Source: Sanchytrium tribonematis (Eukaryota > Sanchytriomycota > Sanchytriomycetes > Sanchytriales > Sanchytriaceae). From it: a stretch of DNA of 35,257 nt. Position numbers and translations under genes: made by a program. Below the pieces are notes generated by a model. It had not been told where the DNA came from. It was given only the letters and a program-made list of their open reading frames with translations, and did no database searches. Within the stretch, counting starts at the first letter, position 1. Each line of letters opens with the position of its first letter. Of this stretch, positions 1 through 9,078 are shown one piece after another. The stretch covers positions 1 to 35,257 of the forward strand of contig JADGIG010000037.1 in the NCBI GenBank assembly GCA_018985235.1. Direction: 5' to 3'.

Positions 1-1059
1 AACCACATGGCTGGCTAAAGCAGCTCTTACATGCGCACTTTGATCAGATGCAAGATCTTTTACGATAGGCACCAATTGATTCAAAATAACGTCTTTTTCC
101 AACTTGGCACAAATTCCAGGCAAAGCTTCACATGCCGGTAATCTGACTTCCGCTTCATGATCTTTTAGGCTATTCACCAAAGTTGGGAGCAAATCTTCCA
201 ATAAAACTGTAGGATCAGTGTAGTCCGATAACTTAACCAATTGTTGGGCAACACAATATCTCACCCTCCAGGATTTATCATTGATGAGTTGTTTTAGTGT
301 TTGCAAAGGTAATCCACTAATTTTGCCAATTTGAGCGATGGTTGTAATTCCTTCAACACTCAACAATCGAACACTATCTTGTTCATCTTTAGCTAGAAGC
401 AGAATATCAGTGATAATTTCATCAGTATTCATTTGTAATTTAAATGTGCTTTGCAAAATTTCGCTCAAAAATTTGCAAATTATTCTTCGAACCATTGGAG
501 TATCATCTTTCACTAAAGTAGTCACTTGTGCAATCAATGGAGTGACTTGATTGATATATGTTTGATTACCAACACCCACAGCACCGACTGTTTTCATCAG
601 TAAATTAATTGCCTGACAAGCTCCCATTCTGTGTGTGAACCATTCACCCTTTACCAAAACAGAAACCAATTGATTCAGTTGATCTAAAAAGCTAGGCAAT
701 AATGTAGATTGAGCCTGTACCATTTTTTCTAAAGTAACATTCAGGACAATGTAGCATTTATCTCTAACGATTGTTTCTTCAGCTGATAATAAACCGTATA
801 CCATTTTAAAACAATTTCCCAGAATCGGAACTGTTCCCAAAGCTGGTTTGTTTTTTATTGTATCAAACAAGACTCCCAAAGTTTCGGTCAAGGCTATTAA
901 AACCTCGTCTTCGTCTTCGAGCACATTTTGCAGATAGTTGAGTAACTCTTGTAAATTGGCCTCTTCCAAATTTGGAAGTATTGTTTGAACTTGTTTGATA
1001 GCGTCTATTCTGACGGTAGCTTCCTCGCTGCCCAAATCATCAATTACAACTTGGAACAT
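1..1059 (-). CDS. PP2A 65 kDa scaffold subunit A (PR65/Tpd3), 5' part only
   Basis: This is the scaffold of protein phosphatase 2A, which holds the catalytic C subunit and a variable B subunit. The minus-strand frame is open from an ATG at 1057-1059 to the left edge (353 codons), so the C-terminal part is missing. The translation is a run of helical HEAT repeats with the family phrases DEDEVLIALTETLG near the N terminus, WRVRYCVAQQLVKL, LKDHEAEVRLPACEALPGIC and, at the edge, SAHVRAALAS. The start is supported because the protein opens with VVIDDLGSEEATVRIDAIK, which matches the family's first repeat after a short leader. It diverges from the AP-1 mu gene across 182 bp. No intron is visible in the part seen. 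Identity is confident; the C-terminal half is outside the window. Confidence 0.9.
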   Translation of the reverse strand, partial: MFQVVIDDLGSEEATVRIDAIKQVQTILPNLEEANLQELLNYLQNVLEDEDEVLIALTETLGVLFDTIKNKPALGTVPILGNCFKMVYGLLSAEETIVRDKCYIVLNVTLEKMVQAQSTLLPSFLDQLNQLVSVLVKGEWFTHRMGACQAINLLMKTVGAVGVGNQTYINQVTPLIAQVTTLVKDDTPMVRRIICKFLSEILQSTFKLQMNTDEIITDILLLAKDEQDSVRLLSVEGITTIAQIGKISGLPLQTLKQLINDKSWRVRYCVAQQLVKLSDYTDPTVLLEDLLPTLVNSLKDHEAEVRLPACEALPGICAKLEKDVILNQLVPIVKDLASDQSAHVRAALASHVV

Positions 1060-1241
1060 TTTTGTGTTTCAGATGTTAATCGGAAAAATTATTTTTGCAT
1101 ATTAAAATGTTCCCACAAACGGAAAATGTCATAGCAAGAGCGAGAAGAATTATGAATTTGCTTAGGTCTGAAAAGATTTATAATGTTGCACGCCCTTCAA
1201 ATAATAAAATCTCCTCAATATTGGCCTGAAACAAATTTAAG
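1060..1241. promoter_or_regulatory. Divergent intergenic region between PP2A-A and AP-1 mu
   Basis: These 182 bp separate two divergently transcribed genes and must carry both promoters. The stretch is AT-rich. I see no ORF, RNA gene or clear TATA-type element. Its role is inferred from gene orientation only. Confidence 0.4.
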
Positions 1242-2535
1242 ATGAACTCAATTGCATTGCTCGATGAAGTTGGAAAAACACTAATCAAAAGAGACTATCG
1301 GGAACCTTTGCCCGTCAGTTTCCATCCCACAACTCCCGTTCACTATGACCCTGTTACCAAACACACTACATTTTACATAAAGTGGAACAATATTTATTTA
1401 ACGGCAGTGACTGACTCTAATTGCAATACCACCACCTTACTGATTTTCTTAACGAAATTGAAGGAGACTTTAGTCAGCTATTTTACCGAATTGAATGAAG
1501 AGAGTATTCGCGACAATTTTATTATTATTTACGAATTGTTAGACGAAATGATGGATTATGGATACCCGCAAGTCACGCAAGACAGCATTTTAAAAAGCTA
1601 CATCACCCAAGATGCATATCAATTACAGGCGTTCACTGGTGGTGTCCAGTCAGTCCCCACAACTGTCACAAACTCTATTAGTTGGAGAAATCCTGATATC
1701 AAATACAGAAAGAATGAAGTTTTCTTGGACGTTATTGAGTCTGTTAATTGTTTAATTGCAGCCAATGGTACTGTAATTAAAAGCGATGTTTGTGGTAGCG
1801 TAAAAATGAGATGTTTTTTATCTGGAATGCCGGAATTAAGACTCGGATTGAATGACAAAGTGCTTTTGGAACAAAGAGGAAATGGGAAAAAAGCTATTGA
1901 TTTGGAAGATGTTAAGTTTCATCAGTGTGTAAGACTACAAAAGTTTTCTACTGATAGAACAATTTCTTTCATTCCTCCTGACGGAGAATTCGAGCTTATG
2001 AGTTATCGTGTAAATACACAAGTCAAGCCTCTAATTAGTTGCGAATCCGTTATTGAATATTATTCAAGTTCAAGAGTCGAGTATTTAATCAAGGCAAAAT
2101 CCCAATTTAAGAGAAGATCCACTGCAAACAATGTTGAAATTATTGTTCCTGTTCCCGTCGATGCAGATACTCCAAAGTTTAAGGTATTTTTGATTTATAT
2201 AGTGTTCTACTGGATCTGTTAGCTACGCCCCAGATAAAAACGCTTTCGTATGGAAAATTAAACAATTTCAAGGTGGCAAAGATTTTTTGATGAGAGCTCA
2301 TTTCGGTTTACCATCAGTCAATCAACAGGATAACTTTTATAAACAGCCTATTCAGGTTAAGTATGAAATCCCATATTTCACGATAAGTGGAATTCAAGTT
2401 CGATATTTGAAGATTGTGGAAAAATCTGGCTATCAAGCTCTACCATGGGTAAGATACATTACTCAAGATGGAGAATATTTTATGAGAATGCCAGATCCGG
2501 TTATGGGTACAAGTAGAATGATGCAACCTATTTAA
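1242..2535 (+). CDS. AP-1 clathrin adaptor mu subunit (one 19-nt intron)
   Basis: This is the medium chain of the AP-1 adaptor, which sorts cargo with YxxPhi signals into clathrin vesicles at the trans-Golgi/endosome. Exons 1242-2183 and 2203-2535 give 424 aa. Exon 1 carries the longin-like N domain (EESIRDNFIIIYELLDEMMDYGYPQ) and the first half of the mu homology domain (WRNPDIKYRKNEVFLDVIE, GMPELRLGLNDKVL, VKFHQCVRLQKF, ISFIPPDGEFELMSYR). Exon 2 carries GGKDFLMRAHFGLPSV and SGIQVRYLKIVEKSGYQALPWVRYIT. The blocks fit AP-1 better than AP-2, AP-3 or AP-4. The first 45 residues diverge from the family norm, and about 12 residues (PDPVMGTSRMMQPI) follow the usual C terminus. Without splicing, the frame stops 13 codons after the junction. 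Confidence 0.93.
2184..2202 (+). other. 19-nt spliceosomal intron in AP-1 mu
   Basis: The sequence is GTATTTTTGATTTATATAG. Removing it joins ...TPKFK to a segment reading GSVSYAPDKNAFVWKIKQFQGGKDFLMRAHFG in the correct frame (phase 0). It begins GTA, ends TAG and has T at intron position 12 and A at position 14. Confidence 0.92.
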
Positions 2536-2635
2536 TAAATGTCCTGATTTTCACTGATAAATTTATGATACCAAATTGAAATCAACGTCGCAAATGATGT
2601 GCCCCATCACGTTATGCAATTCATGACGACAAAAC

Positions 2636-3601
2636 ATGAAGCATTTCGCTCTATCAATTGGCATATTTATAGGACATTTATTAGAGAGTTTTCAATTTCT
2701 ACCACATTTTCATTCTGATTTACTTGTATCAAAAACCCTCAATCACAAAAAAATAGCATATGGTATATTCGTACATAACAATGAGACCTGGTATGGCATG
2801 AACGAATTAGTTGACAAGCTGAATAACGACAATAGCTGTTTTGTTATTCATGTCGATAAAAAATTTCAAATTCCATCAAAAAGTCCCAAAAGCAACGTTC
2901 ATGTTATACAAATGTTCAACATAACCTGGGGAACCTTTTCGTTGACAAAATCTATGATTCAGCTGACAAACTTTGCATTCAGGCAATGCACTTTTGACAT
3001 ATTTCAATTCTTGGATGGCAATTCATATCCTTTACATTCAAATCAGGAAATACAAAGATTTTATGACCACTTAAATGAAAACATAGTATTCAGTGCAACA
3101 AAGACCCTGCGGAGTGGTAAGAGCTGCTGGGGAGGGCATTTTGGAAAGGACCCATGTCGGAGGACAAAATCCAAATGCTTAGATGAAGAATGCAATTTGT
3201 ATGATAACACCCCAAGAAATAGACCTGTGTATAAAGGAATGCAATGGGTTACACTTCAGTACGATTTTGTACATTATATGATGAACAATATTGAATGGTT
3301 GACAGAATGGATTGAATTTTTTCGTCCTTACAAATTAAACGACGAAATGTTCTTCCAAACATTAGTTATGGATGCAGGCGCACCACAAAAGACATTTGAG
3401 ACCGATGTGATACAGACAATATGGGGACGCTGTCGGTCTTACGTCACTGAACGGTCTCGTAAAAAGTGGAGTCCTTGTTATGTTGGTGAAAAGGAAATGA
3501 ATAGAATTAAATATTCGTCCCTTTTTCTCAGAAAATTACATTATGATGAACCTATCAAAGTCGCTATTGACAAATTAGATGCTGAGTTGAGGTTTAATTA
3601 A
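2636..3601 (+). CDS. GT14-type glycosyltransferase (core-2/I-branching or xylosyltransferase-like)
   Basis: This is a probable Golgi type II membrane glycosyltransferase of 321 aa. A hydrophobic stretch at about residues 4-20 could be the signal anchor. The GT14 fold is suggested in order by KIAYGIFVHNNETWYGMNELVDKL, CFVIHVDKK, the LDGNSYPLHS block (family form S-G-x-D-Y-P-L, here altered), GMQWVTLQYDFVHYMM and KLNDEMFFQTLVM, the DE-containing acceptor block. Several cysteines in the middle (CWGGHFGKDPC, CLDEECNLY) could form disulfides, as expected for a lumenal enzyme. Donor and acceptor sugars cannot be told from sequence. It lies 100 bp after AP-1 mu and 23 bp before APRT on the same strand. 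The family assignment is likely; the exact activity is unknown. Confidence 0.75.
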   Translation: MKHFALSIGIFIGHLLESFQFLPHFHSDLLVSKTLNHKKIAYGIFVHNNETWYGMNELVDKLNNDNSCFVIHVDKKFQIPSKSPKSNVHVIQMFNITWGTFSLTKSMIQLTNFAFRQCTFDIFQFLDGNSYPLHSNQEIQRFYDHLNENIVFSATKTLRSGKSCWGGHFGKDPCRRTKSKCLDEECNLYDNTPRNRPVYKGMQWVTLQYDFVHYMMNNIEWLTEWIEFFRPYKLNDEMFFQTLVMDAGAPQKTFETDVIQTIWGRCRSYVTERSRKKWSPCYVGEKEMNRIKYSSLFLRKLHYDEPIKVAIDKLDAELRFN

Positions 3602-3624
3602 ATTAAATAAAAAACTCCTTTTTT

Positions 3625-4164
3625 ATGAAACCAATTGAGCAAAATGCCATTGTACAACTAATCAGATCGCATATCAAAGACATTCCTGATTTTCCAAAAA
3701 ATGGGATACTTTTCAGAGACGTCCTACCCGTATTTCAGAACCACCTTGCTGCCGAAGCGCTCTTCAACGAAATGACAGTTTATTGCAAAAAACTTTCACC
3801 TGATTATATATTTGCTTTGGATGCTAGGGGATTTCTATTTGGACCCATATTGAGTCAACGTCTTGGAGTACCATTCATACCGATTCGAAAGGCAGGGAAA
3901 TTACCTGGGGATTGTATAAGTGAGCAATACATGAAAGAATATGGTGGCGATATTCTAGAAACTTATAAAATGGATTTGACAGGAAAAAGTATAGTAATCG
4001 TAGATGACCTTGTTGCAACTGGTGGATCAGTTAAATGTGCTGAGAAGTTGATAATTCGAAACAACGGAAAAGTTAAAGGCTTTGTTTTTGCAATTGAGTT
4101 ATGTTATTTGAAGGCCAAAAACAATTTATCCGCACCTGTTTTTAGTGTAGTAAAATATGAATAG
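3625..4164 (+). CDS. Adenine phosphoribosyltransferase
   Basis: The enzyme converts adenine plus PRPP to AMP and pyrophosphate, the cytosolic purine salvage step. The 179 aa length is normal for the family. The N-terminal IPDFPKNGILFRDVLPVF (about residues 20-37) is the APRT hood signature. ALDARGFLFGP follows at 64-73, then RKAGKLPG, and the PRPP-binding motif IVIVDDLVATGGS at 123-135 with the two acidic residues intact. The ATG at 3625 follows a T-rich run only 23 bp after the upstream stop, so the 5' UTR must be minimal or overlap the preceding gene. It is convergent with eIF3j, with 17 bp between stop codons. Adenine released from methylthioadenosine is a plausible substrate source given MtnB nearby. 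Confidence 0.93.
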   Translation: MKPIEQNAIVQLIRSHIKDIPDFPKNGILFRDVLPVFQNHLAAEALFNEMTVYCKKLSPDYIFALDARGFLFGPILSQRLGVPFIPIRKAGKLPGDCISEQYMKEYGGDILETYKMDLTGKSIVIVDDLVATGGSVKCAEKLIIRNNGKVKGFVFAIELCYLKAKNNLSAPVFSVVKYE

Positions 4165-4181
4165 GAACGAGAGATTTTTAC

Positions 4182-4745
4182 TTACATAAAATCCTCATAT
4201 TCTCGCAAGTCAGCTTGCCTGCTGACTGTGACTTGCGCTTTCTTTTTCTTTTTCTTACCGCCTTTTTCTTGTCTCTGTTTTTCATTTGCCATCACGTCTA
4301 AGGTCGACGTAATTTCCCTAATCTCCATATATCCCGTATCTTTCAGTAATTCCTTCATTAAGGCTTGATAAAACTCAACTTCCATGCGATCCGAGACTTG
4401 AAGAATTTCTGATATTTTATCTACTGCCTTTTGGATTTCAGGAATTGTTTTCACTTCTATTTTTCCAAAATTGTTTACAGGCAGTTGACTTGGTGTGTCT
4501 TTAGTCGGAGATACGCCAAATAAATCCAGAGTATTTTGTGCATCATTTTTTAACTCTATTTCTCGCAATTTAAGTTTTTTTGCTTTTGCATCTAGCTTTT
4601 CAAATTCCTCATTTTCTTTCTTAATTTTCTCTTTTTCTTCCTTTTTTGATTGAGCTTCTTTTTGTAATTTAAGCTCGGCATCTTTTTGCTGCGCAATCTC
4701 TTCTTCATCCGTAAGCGCGTTTTCCCAATCACTCAAATCACTCAT
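4182..4745 (-). CDS. Translation initiation factor eIF3 subunit j (Hcr1-like)
   Basis: eIF3j is a loosely bound eIF3 subunit acting at the 40S decoding centre in initiation and in recycling. The 187 aa protein starts MSDLSDWENALTDEEE, an acidic Trp-containing N terminus as in eIF3j. A long charged coiled coil follows (about residues 18-70). The block AQNTLDLFGVSP corresponds to the family's conserved x-x-x-x-FGV element. The C-terminal half reads FYQALMKELLKDTGYMEIREITSTLDVMANEKQRQEK, then a lysine run, and the protein ends YEDFM, the typical terminus. It is convergent with APRT and divergent from MtnB across 281 bp. It is shorter than the animal protein, in keeping with the small genome. Identity is strong. 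Confidence 0.88.
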   Translation of the reverse strand: MSDLSDWENALTDEEEIAQQKDAELKLQKEAQSKKEEKEKIKKENEEFEKLDAKAKKLKLREIELKNDAQNTLDLFGVSPTKDTPSQLPVNNFGKIEVKTIPEIQKAVDKISEILQVSDRMEVEFYQALMKELLKDTGYMEIREITSTLDVMANEKQRQEKGGKKKKKKAQVTVSRQADLREYEDFM

Positions 4746-5026
4746 TGCAAAAAATGATCTCCTGGTTTCGATGAACCAACAACAAAGTCTCTAAATGTTA
4801 TTCATAATGTTTTTGTGGCTGTTTCTTTAAATTTCAGTACAAGAAAGTAAATTGCAATAGCAATTTAACCATAAAGTCTGTAGTCTAATCATATAACTGA
4901 ATACAAACCCTCTACTGGATTTTATTCTTACGCCAGGGGAATTTATTGTTTATTATTTAAAAACATCTTGGAAAAGGTGCGGCACATAAGAATTTAATGG
5001 AATAAAATAAACTCCGAGTTTTATAA
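4746..5026. promoter_or_regulatory. Divergent intergenic region between eIF3j and MtnB
   Basis: At 281 bp this is the longest spacer in the window. It is AT-rich and contains no ORF that continues either neighbour. I searched by eye for tRNA and C/D snoRNA patterns and found nothing convincing. It presumably holds two promoters. Confidence 0.4.
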
Positions 5027-5671
5027 ATGTTGACCTCAACAAATTCGCCCTCCGTTGATCCTAGAGAGCTGATCCCTTACTTATGCAAAATCTTTTATGA
5101 TAAAGGATGGTGTAGTGGCACTGGCGGCGGCGTAGGAATGCGAGAAGAAAATCGCGTGTATATTGCACCATCTGCTGTGCAAAAAGAATTTATAGAAGCG
5201 CAAGATGTATATGAGCTTGAGTACCCAACGTTGAATATTATCAAAGAGCCACTGAATTGTAAGCCTTCTCAATGTCTGCCTTTATTTAATGCAGCGTTTT
5301 CAAATGGTGCTAATGTTTGTATTCATTCGCATTCAATCAATGTCAATTTGGCATCCCAATTATTCGATCGAGAGTTTTCAATTACTAACCAGGAAATGAT
5401 TAAGGGAATAATTGATTGGAAAACGAAGAAGTCACTTCGGTATGACGATCATCTAATTATTCCCATCATGGATAATACTCCTTTTGAGTGCGAGCTTGAG
5501 TCATTTTTAATAGAAGCCATGAAAAAATATCCATCTGCTGTTGCAGCCATCGTCAAAAATCATGGAATTTATGTTTGGGCCGAAACATGGCAAAAAGCTA
5601 AAGGGATGATTGAATGTATAGACTATCTCTGTGACCTGAGTGTCCGAATGAAACTTTTAAATTTGCAATAA
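5027..5671 (+). CDS. Methylthioribulose-1-phosphate dehydratase
   Basis: The enzyme dehydrates 5-methylthioribulose-1-phosphate in the methionine salvage pathway. It belongs to the class II aldolase/adducin fold. The 214 aa protein shows LIPYLCKIFYDKGWCSGTGG (15-34), YIAPSAVQKE, the zinc ligands H100 and H102 in CIHSHS, the acidic residue E123 in NQEMIKG, and the third zinc histidine H179 in NHGIYVWAETWQKAKGM. All expected catalytic and metal residues are present, so it should be active. The ATG at 5027 gives a normal length. The pathway produces a keto acid that a transaminase such as the BCAT encoded 3 kb downstream can convert to methionine; that link is inferred. Confidence 0.93.
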   Translation: MLTSTNSPSVDPRELIPYLCKIFYDKGWCSGTGGGVGMREENRVYIAPSAVQKEFIEAQDVYELEYPTLNIIKEPLNCKPSQCLPLFNAAFSNGANVCIHSHSINVNLASQLFDREFSITNQEMIKGIIDWKTKKSLRYDDHLIIPIMDNTPFECELESFLIEAMKKYPSAVAAIVKNHGIYVWAETWQKAKGMIECIDYLCDLSVRMKLLNLQ

Positions 5672-5748
5672 ATTGTGATTTATAGTCTGAATACAACATT
5701 TTTTCTTTTTAAAGAAAATTTTGGGGTTCTTTATTTTTGAAACTGCAA

Positions 5749-7969
5749 ATGTTCCAAATTTCTAAAGTACCGCAAGACCATTGGGCTTTTACAAATTTAC
5801 TATACTTAAATAGCGATGATGCTAAAAAACTAGTGCCCGACATCAAACTTTTTTACGCGGAATTAAATGTTGCTAATTCCAAGTTTCTATTTACCTGCAC
5901 ATCTGATCCGACTATTGCTTCCAAAGAAATCGGAACAAATTTGCTACAAAGGAAATGGATGAACAGCCTTTTAGGGCAGTCAGTTGAAGCTAAAGTAGTT
6001 TCTATTGAGCATGTCTTGACTTCATTATCCTTCGAAATATCGCTCACAAAGAGGCAAACTGTTAAGCTAGACAGCACACAATTGAGTACTTCAATCGCCC
6101 AGCTATTTAAAAATCACACAATAAGTGTAAATCAACCATTGATTGTTGAATATCAAGGCATAAATATGATCTTGACCGCTCGCGAATTACAATCGGCTAC
6201 TGCAAAAGATCTGTTGAGCAAAACGAGCAGCCAGACCAATACACAATTTGGAATTTTACAACTAACCACAGAAATTCAGTTCTCACCTGCTCCTGATTGT
6301 GGCATTCAATTAACTGGTCAGCATATGCAACACACGAAACTAATTCAGCCAAACTTCAAATTCGAAGAATTGGGAATTGGTGGTCTTGATAACGAATTTG
6401 CTGGAATTTTCAGAAGAGCTTTTGCTTCAAGAATTTTCCCACCATCAATCATTGATAAACTTGGTATACAACACGTCAAGGGAATACTTTTATTCGGACC
6501 ACCTGGTACGGGTAAAACACTAATGGCTCGTCAGATTGGAAAGATGCTCAACGCAAAAGAGCCGATTATTGTTAATGGCCCGGAAATTTTGAACAAATTT
6601 GTTGGACAAAGTGAAGAAAATGTGCGAAAATTATTCGCAGCGGCCGAGGCTGAATACAAGGAAAAGGGGGAGGCCAGTGGGTTGCATATTATTATTTTTG
6701 ATGAATTAGATGCCATTTGTCGACAAAGAGGAGGAAAGCAAGATGGGACTGGAGTTGGAGATTCCATCGTAAATCAGCTTTTGGCGAAGATGGACGGTGT
6801 TGAACAATTAAATAATATTTTATTAATTGGTATGACCAATAGAAAAGAATTAATTGATGAAGCCTTATTACGTCCTGGTCGATTGGAAGTGCATATGGAA
6901 ATTGGGTTACCAGACGAAGCGGGAAGACTACAGATTTTAAAAATTCATACCACTAAAATGACAAATAACAAAATGTTGGGCACAAATGTAGATCTGAAGG
7001 AATTAAGCCAATTGACGAAAAACTTTAGTGGTGCTGAGATAAATGGTCTAGTGAGAAGTGCTACAAGTTTTGCGTTTAACAGGCATGTCAAAGTTGGAGA
7101 GCAAGTAAAAGCAGATTTAGAAAATATATTGGTTGAAAAAAACGATTTTTTGTCCGCCTTGAATGAAGTACAAGCTGCTTTTGGAAGTGACGAGGTTGAA
7201 TTATCAAAGTGTTTTGCAAATGGAGTCATCTCCCTCCCAGCAAGTAATCAAATTCTTTCTCAAGGTGAATTGTTTGTCAAGCAAGTCAGAGAGTCTACAA
7301 AAACTCCATTAGTGTCTCTTCTGCTTCATGGGCCACCTGGAACGGGTAAAACTGCATTGGCAGCAAAAATTGCTTCCCTAAGCGACTTTCCATATATCAA
7401 ATTTATTTCATCAGAGACAATGGTAGGCTACAACGAGCAACAAAAAATTAGGGAGATAACCAAGATTTTTGAGGATTCATATAAATCCAACACTTCTGTG
7501 ATCGTTGTTGACTGTATTGAAAGATTGCTGGGTAGTTATAATTCATGTAGAATGGGTAAATATTGGGCCAAGATTTTCGAATTCTGTGTTACAAACGTTG
7601 CTCGTGTTGCTAAAGAAACAACCACCAAAAAACAGAAGACTGCTAACAATTTGCACCACCTCATATCGCAATGTATTACAACAAATGGATATGTTGGAAG
7701 CATTTACTACAGAACTTTATGTTCCGCCAATTTATGATTTGAAAACTATTTCTGTTGTTGTAAATGAAGTCCGACTTCTCGAAGACACCCAAATGAAAGA
7801 TCTTCTATCTCAATTACAAAGTAGCGGAGTTCCATATGAGTATGATGTCAACGCCAAGTTTGCAATCGGAATTAAAAAACTGTTACAATTGACAGAAACA
7901 GCCAGGCAAAGTTCCGACAAAGTTTTAACACTGACAGAGACTGTTCTAAGAGCCAGCAGAGATATTTGA
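5749..7969 (+). CDS. NSF/Sec18 AAA+ ATPase (one 19-nt intron)
   Basis: This hexameric ATPase disassembles SNARE complexes with SNAP adaptors after membrane fusion. Exons 5749-7531 and 7551-7969 give 733 aa, close to the usual 740-760. It has an N domain (about 1-200), then D1 with Walker A GPPGTGKT at about 250-257, Walker B IIIFDELDAIC, the second region of homology MTNRKELIDEALLRPGR, and D2 with GPPGTGKT from about 528 and Walker B-like VIVVDCIERLL. The splice restores ERLLEWVNIGPRFSNSVLQTLLVLLKK, a hallmark NSF D2 block. A TTG codon lies in frame upstream at 5737, but the ATG at 5749 is preferred. A gamma-SNAP-like gene lies at 23.4-24.3 kb. In the D2 Walker B the usual D-D pair reads D-C. 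Confidence 0.95.
7532..7550 (+). other. 19-nt spliceosomal intron in NSF
   Basis: The sequence is GTAGTTATAATTCATGTAG. Excision at phase 1 (CTG G/AA TGG) converts a frame break inside D2 into the conserved ERLLEWVNIGPRFSN. T12 and A14 are present as in the other five introns. Confidence 0.93.
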
Positions 7970-8022
7970 TTTTATTTGAATAAATTGAATTATTTTCATT
8001 AATTGCAAACTTGAAACAAACA

Positions 8023-9049
8023 ATGAGTTTTAAATGGGACGAGCAACTTCAAAACGGCTGGGTGTCATCTACTTTTAAAGATGGAAAATGGAGCGACATT
8101 GTCTATCATAAGAAGGAAGAAGAAGGGTTCAAAATGAATATTAATATCAGTTGTTCTGGGTTGCATTATGGACAATCTTGTTTTGAAGGATTGAAAGCTT
8201 TCAAGAATGGAAATGTATTGAGATTATTTAGGCCTCAGGAAAATCACAAGCGAATGATGGTAAGTGCTGAAGCAGCTTCTATGGAATGCCCACCGCTGCA
8301 AATTTTTCTCGATGCAATCACCCTTTGCGTAGAAAAAAATAAGGAATGCTTGGGTAATTTGCCAAGTATCTATGTAAGACCACTGCTGTTTGGATCTGGC
8401 GCTCAATTGGGTTTGCACGAATCCAGCGAGTATACTTTTCTGGTATTTTGTGTTCCCGTTGGAAATTATTATGCCAAGGGAATTACACCTGTTCCAGCCT
8501 TAGTTGTTGATATGGACAGAGCCGCCCCAAGAGGTACTGGAAATGCAAAACTTGCCGGGAATTATGCACCAACTCTTAAACCCGCAAGACTGGCCAAAGA
8601 AAAAGATTACCCAATAACTTTATATCTGGATCCATTGCATCATGAATATATTGAAGAATTTGCCACATCTAATTTTATTGGCATAAAAGGTAATACTTTG
8701 ATCACTCCCAAAAGCAGATCAATCCTGCAAAGTATTACTCGCCTGTCAATTTGCGAGATTGCCGAAAAACTGTTAAATTTTAAAGTTGAGAATCGATTAA
8801 TCAAGTTCGAGGAACTATCGCAGTTTGAAGCTGTTGGAGCCGTAGGAACTGCAGGTACTTTTCAATAATTTAGTAGTCATAACTGCCATTTCTAGAGTTG
8901 ATCATCCGAATGGAACTAGCCACAAGTATGGCGAAACTTTACATCCTTCCTTACAGACTTTGTACGAGACAATAACAAATATACAGAAGGGAGAAGTGGA
9001 AGACAAATTTCACTGGCTTTATCCCACTGAAGGCATACCATTACAATAA
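8023..9049 (+). CDS. Branched-chain amino acid aminotransferase (one 19-nt intron)
   Basis: This PLP enzyme of fold type IV reversibly transaminates Val, Leu and Ile; family members also make methionine from its keto acid. Exons 8023-8854 and 8874-9049 give 335 aa. Visible blocks are SCSGLHYGQSCFEGLKAFK, LFRPQENHKRM, IYVRPLLFGSGAQLGLHES, the PLP lysine in GTGNAKLAGNYAPTL, the glutamate in EYIEEFATSNFIGI, and across the splice EAVGAVGTAVVITAISRV. No obvious mitochondrial presequence precedes the first block: only about 40 residues, starting MSFKWDEQLQNGW, so a cytosolic enzyme is likelier. An in-frame TTG at 8011 is not used in this call. It follows NSF after 53 bp on the same strand. Confidence 0.93.
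8855..8873 (+). other. 19-nt spliceosomal intron in BCAT
   Basis: The sequence is GTACTTTTCAATAATTTAG. Excision at phase 1 (GCA G/TA GTC) restores the family block GTAVVI. Unspliced reading stops after three further codons. Confidence 0.93.
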
Positions 9050-9078
9050 ACATTTGTCCATGAATTTTTGTAACAATA

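Noticed and set aside
338-550. 70-codon plus-strand ORF within the PP2A scaffold gene.
   Set aside because: It is antisense to an unambiguous HEAT-repeat coding frame.
7505-7737. Overlapping frames in NSF (and likewise in BCAT, BiP, DPH6, PSMB4 and AP-1 mu) could be frameshifted pseudogenes or sequencing errors.
   Set aside because: Each break is repaired by removing a GTA...TAG segment of the same length, and conserved residues are restored at exactly that point. Six independent indels would not share length and motif.
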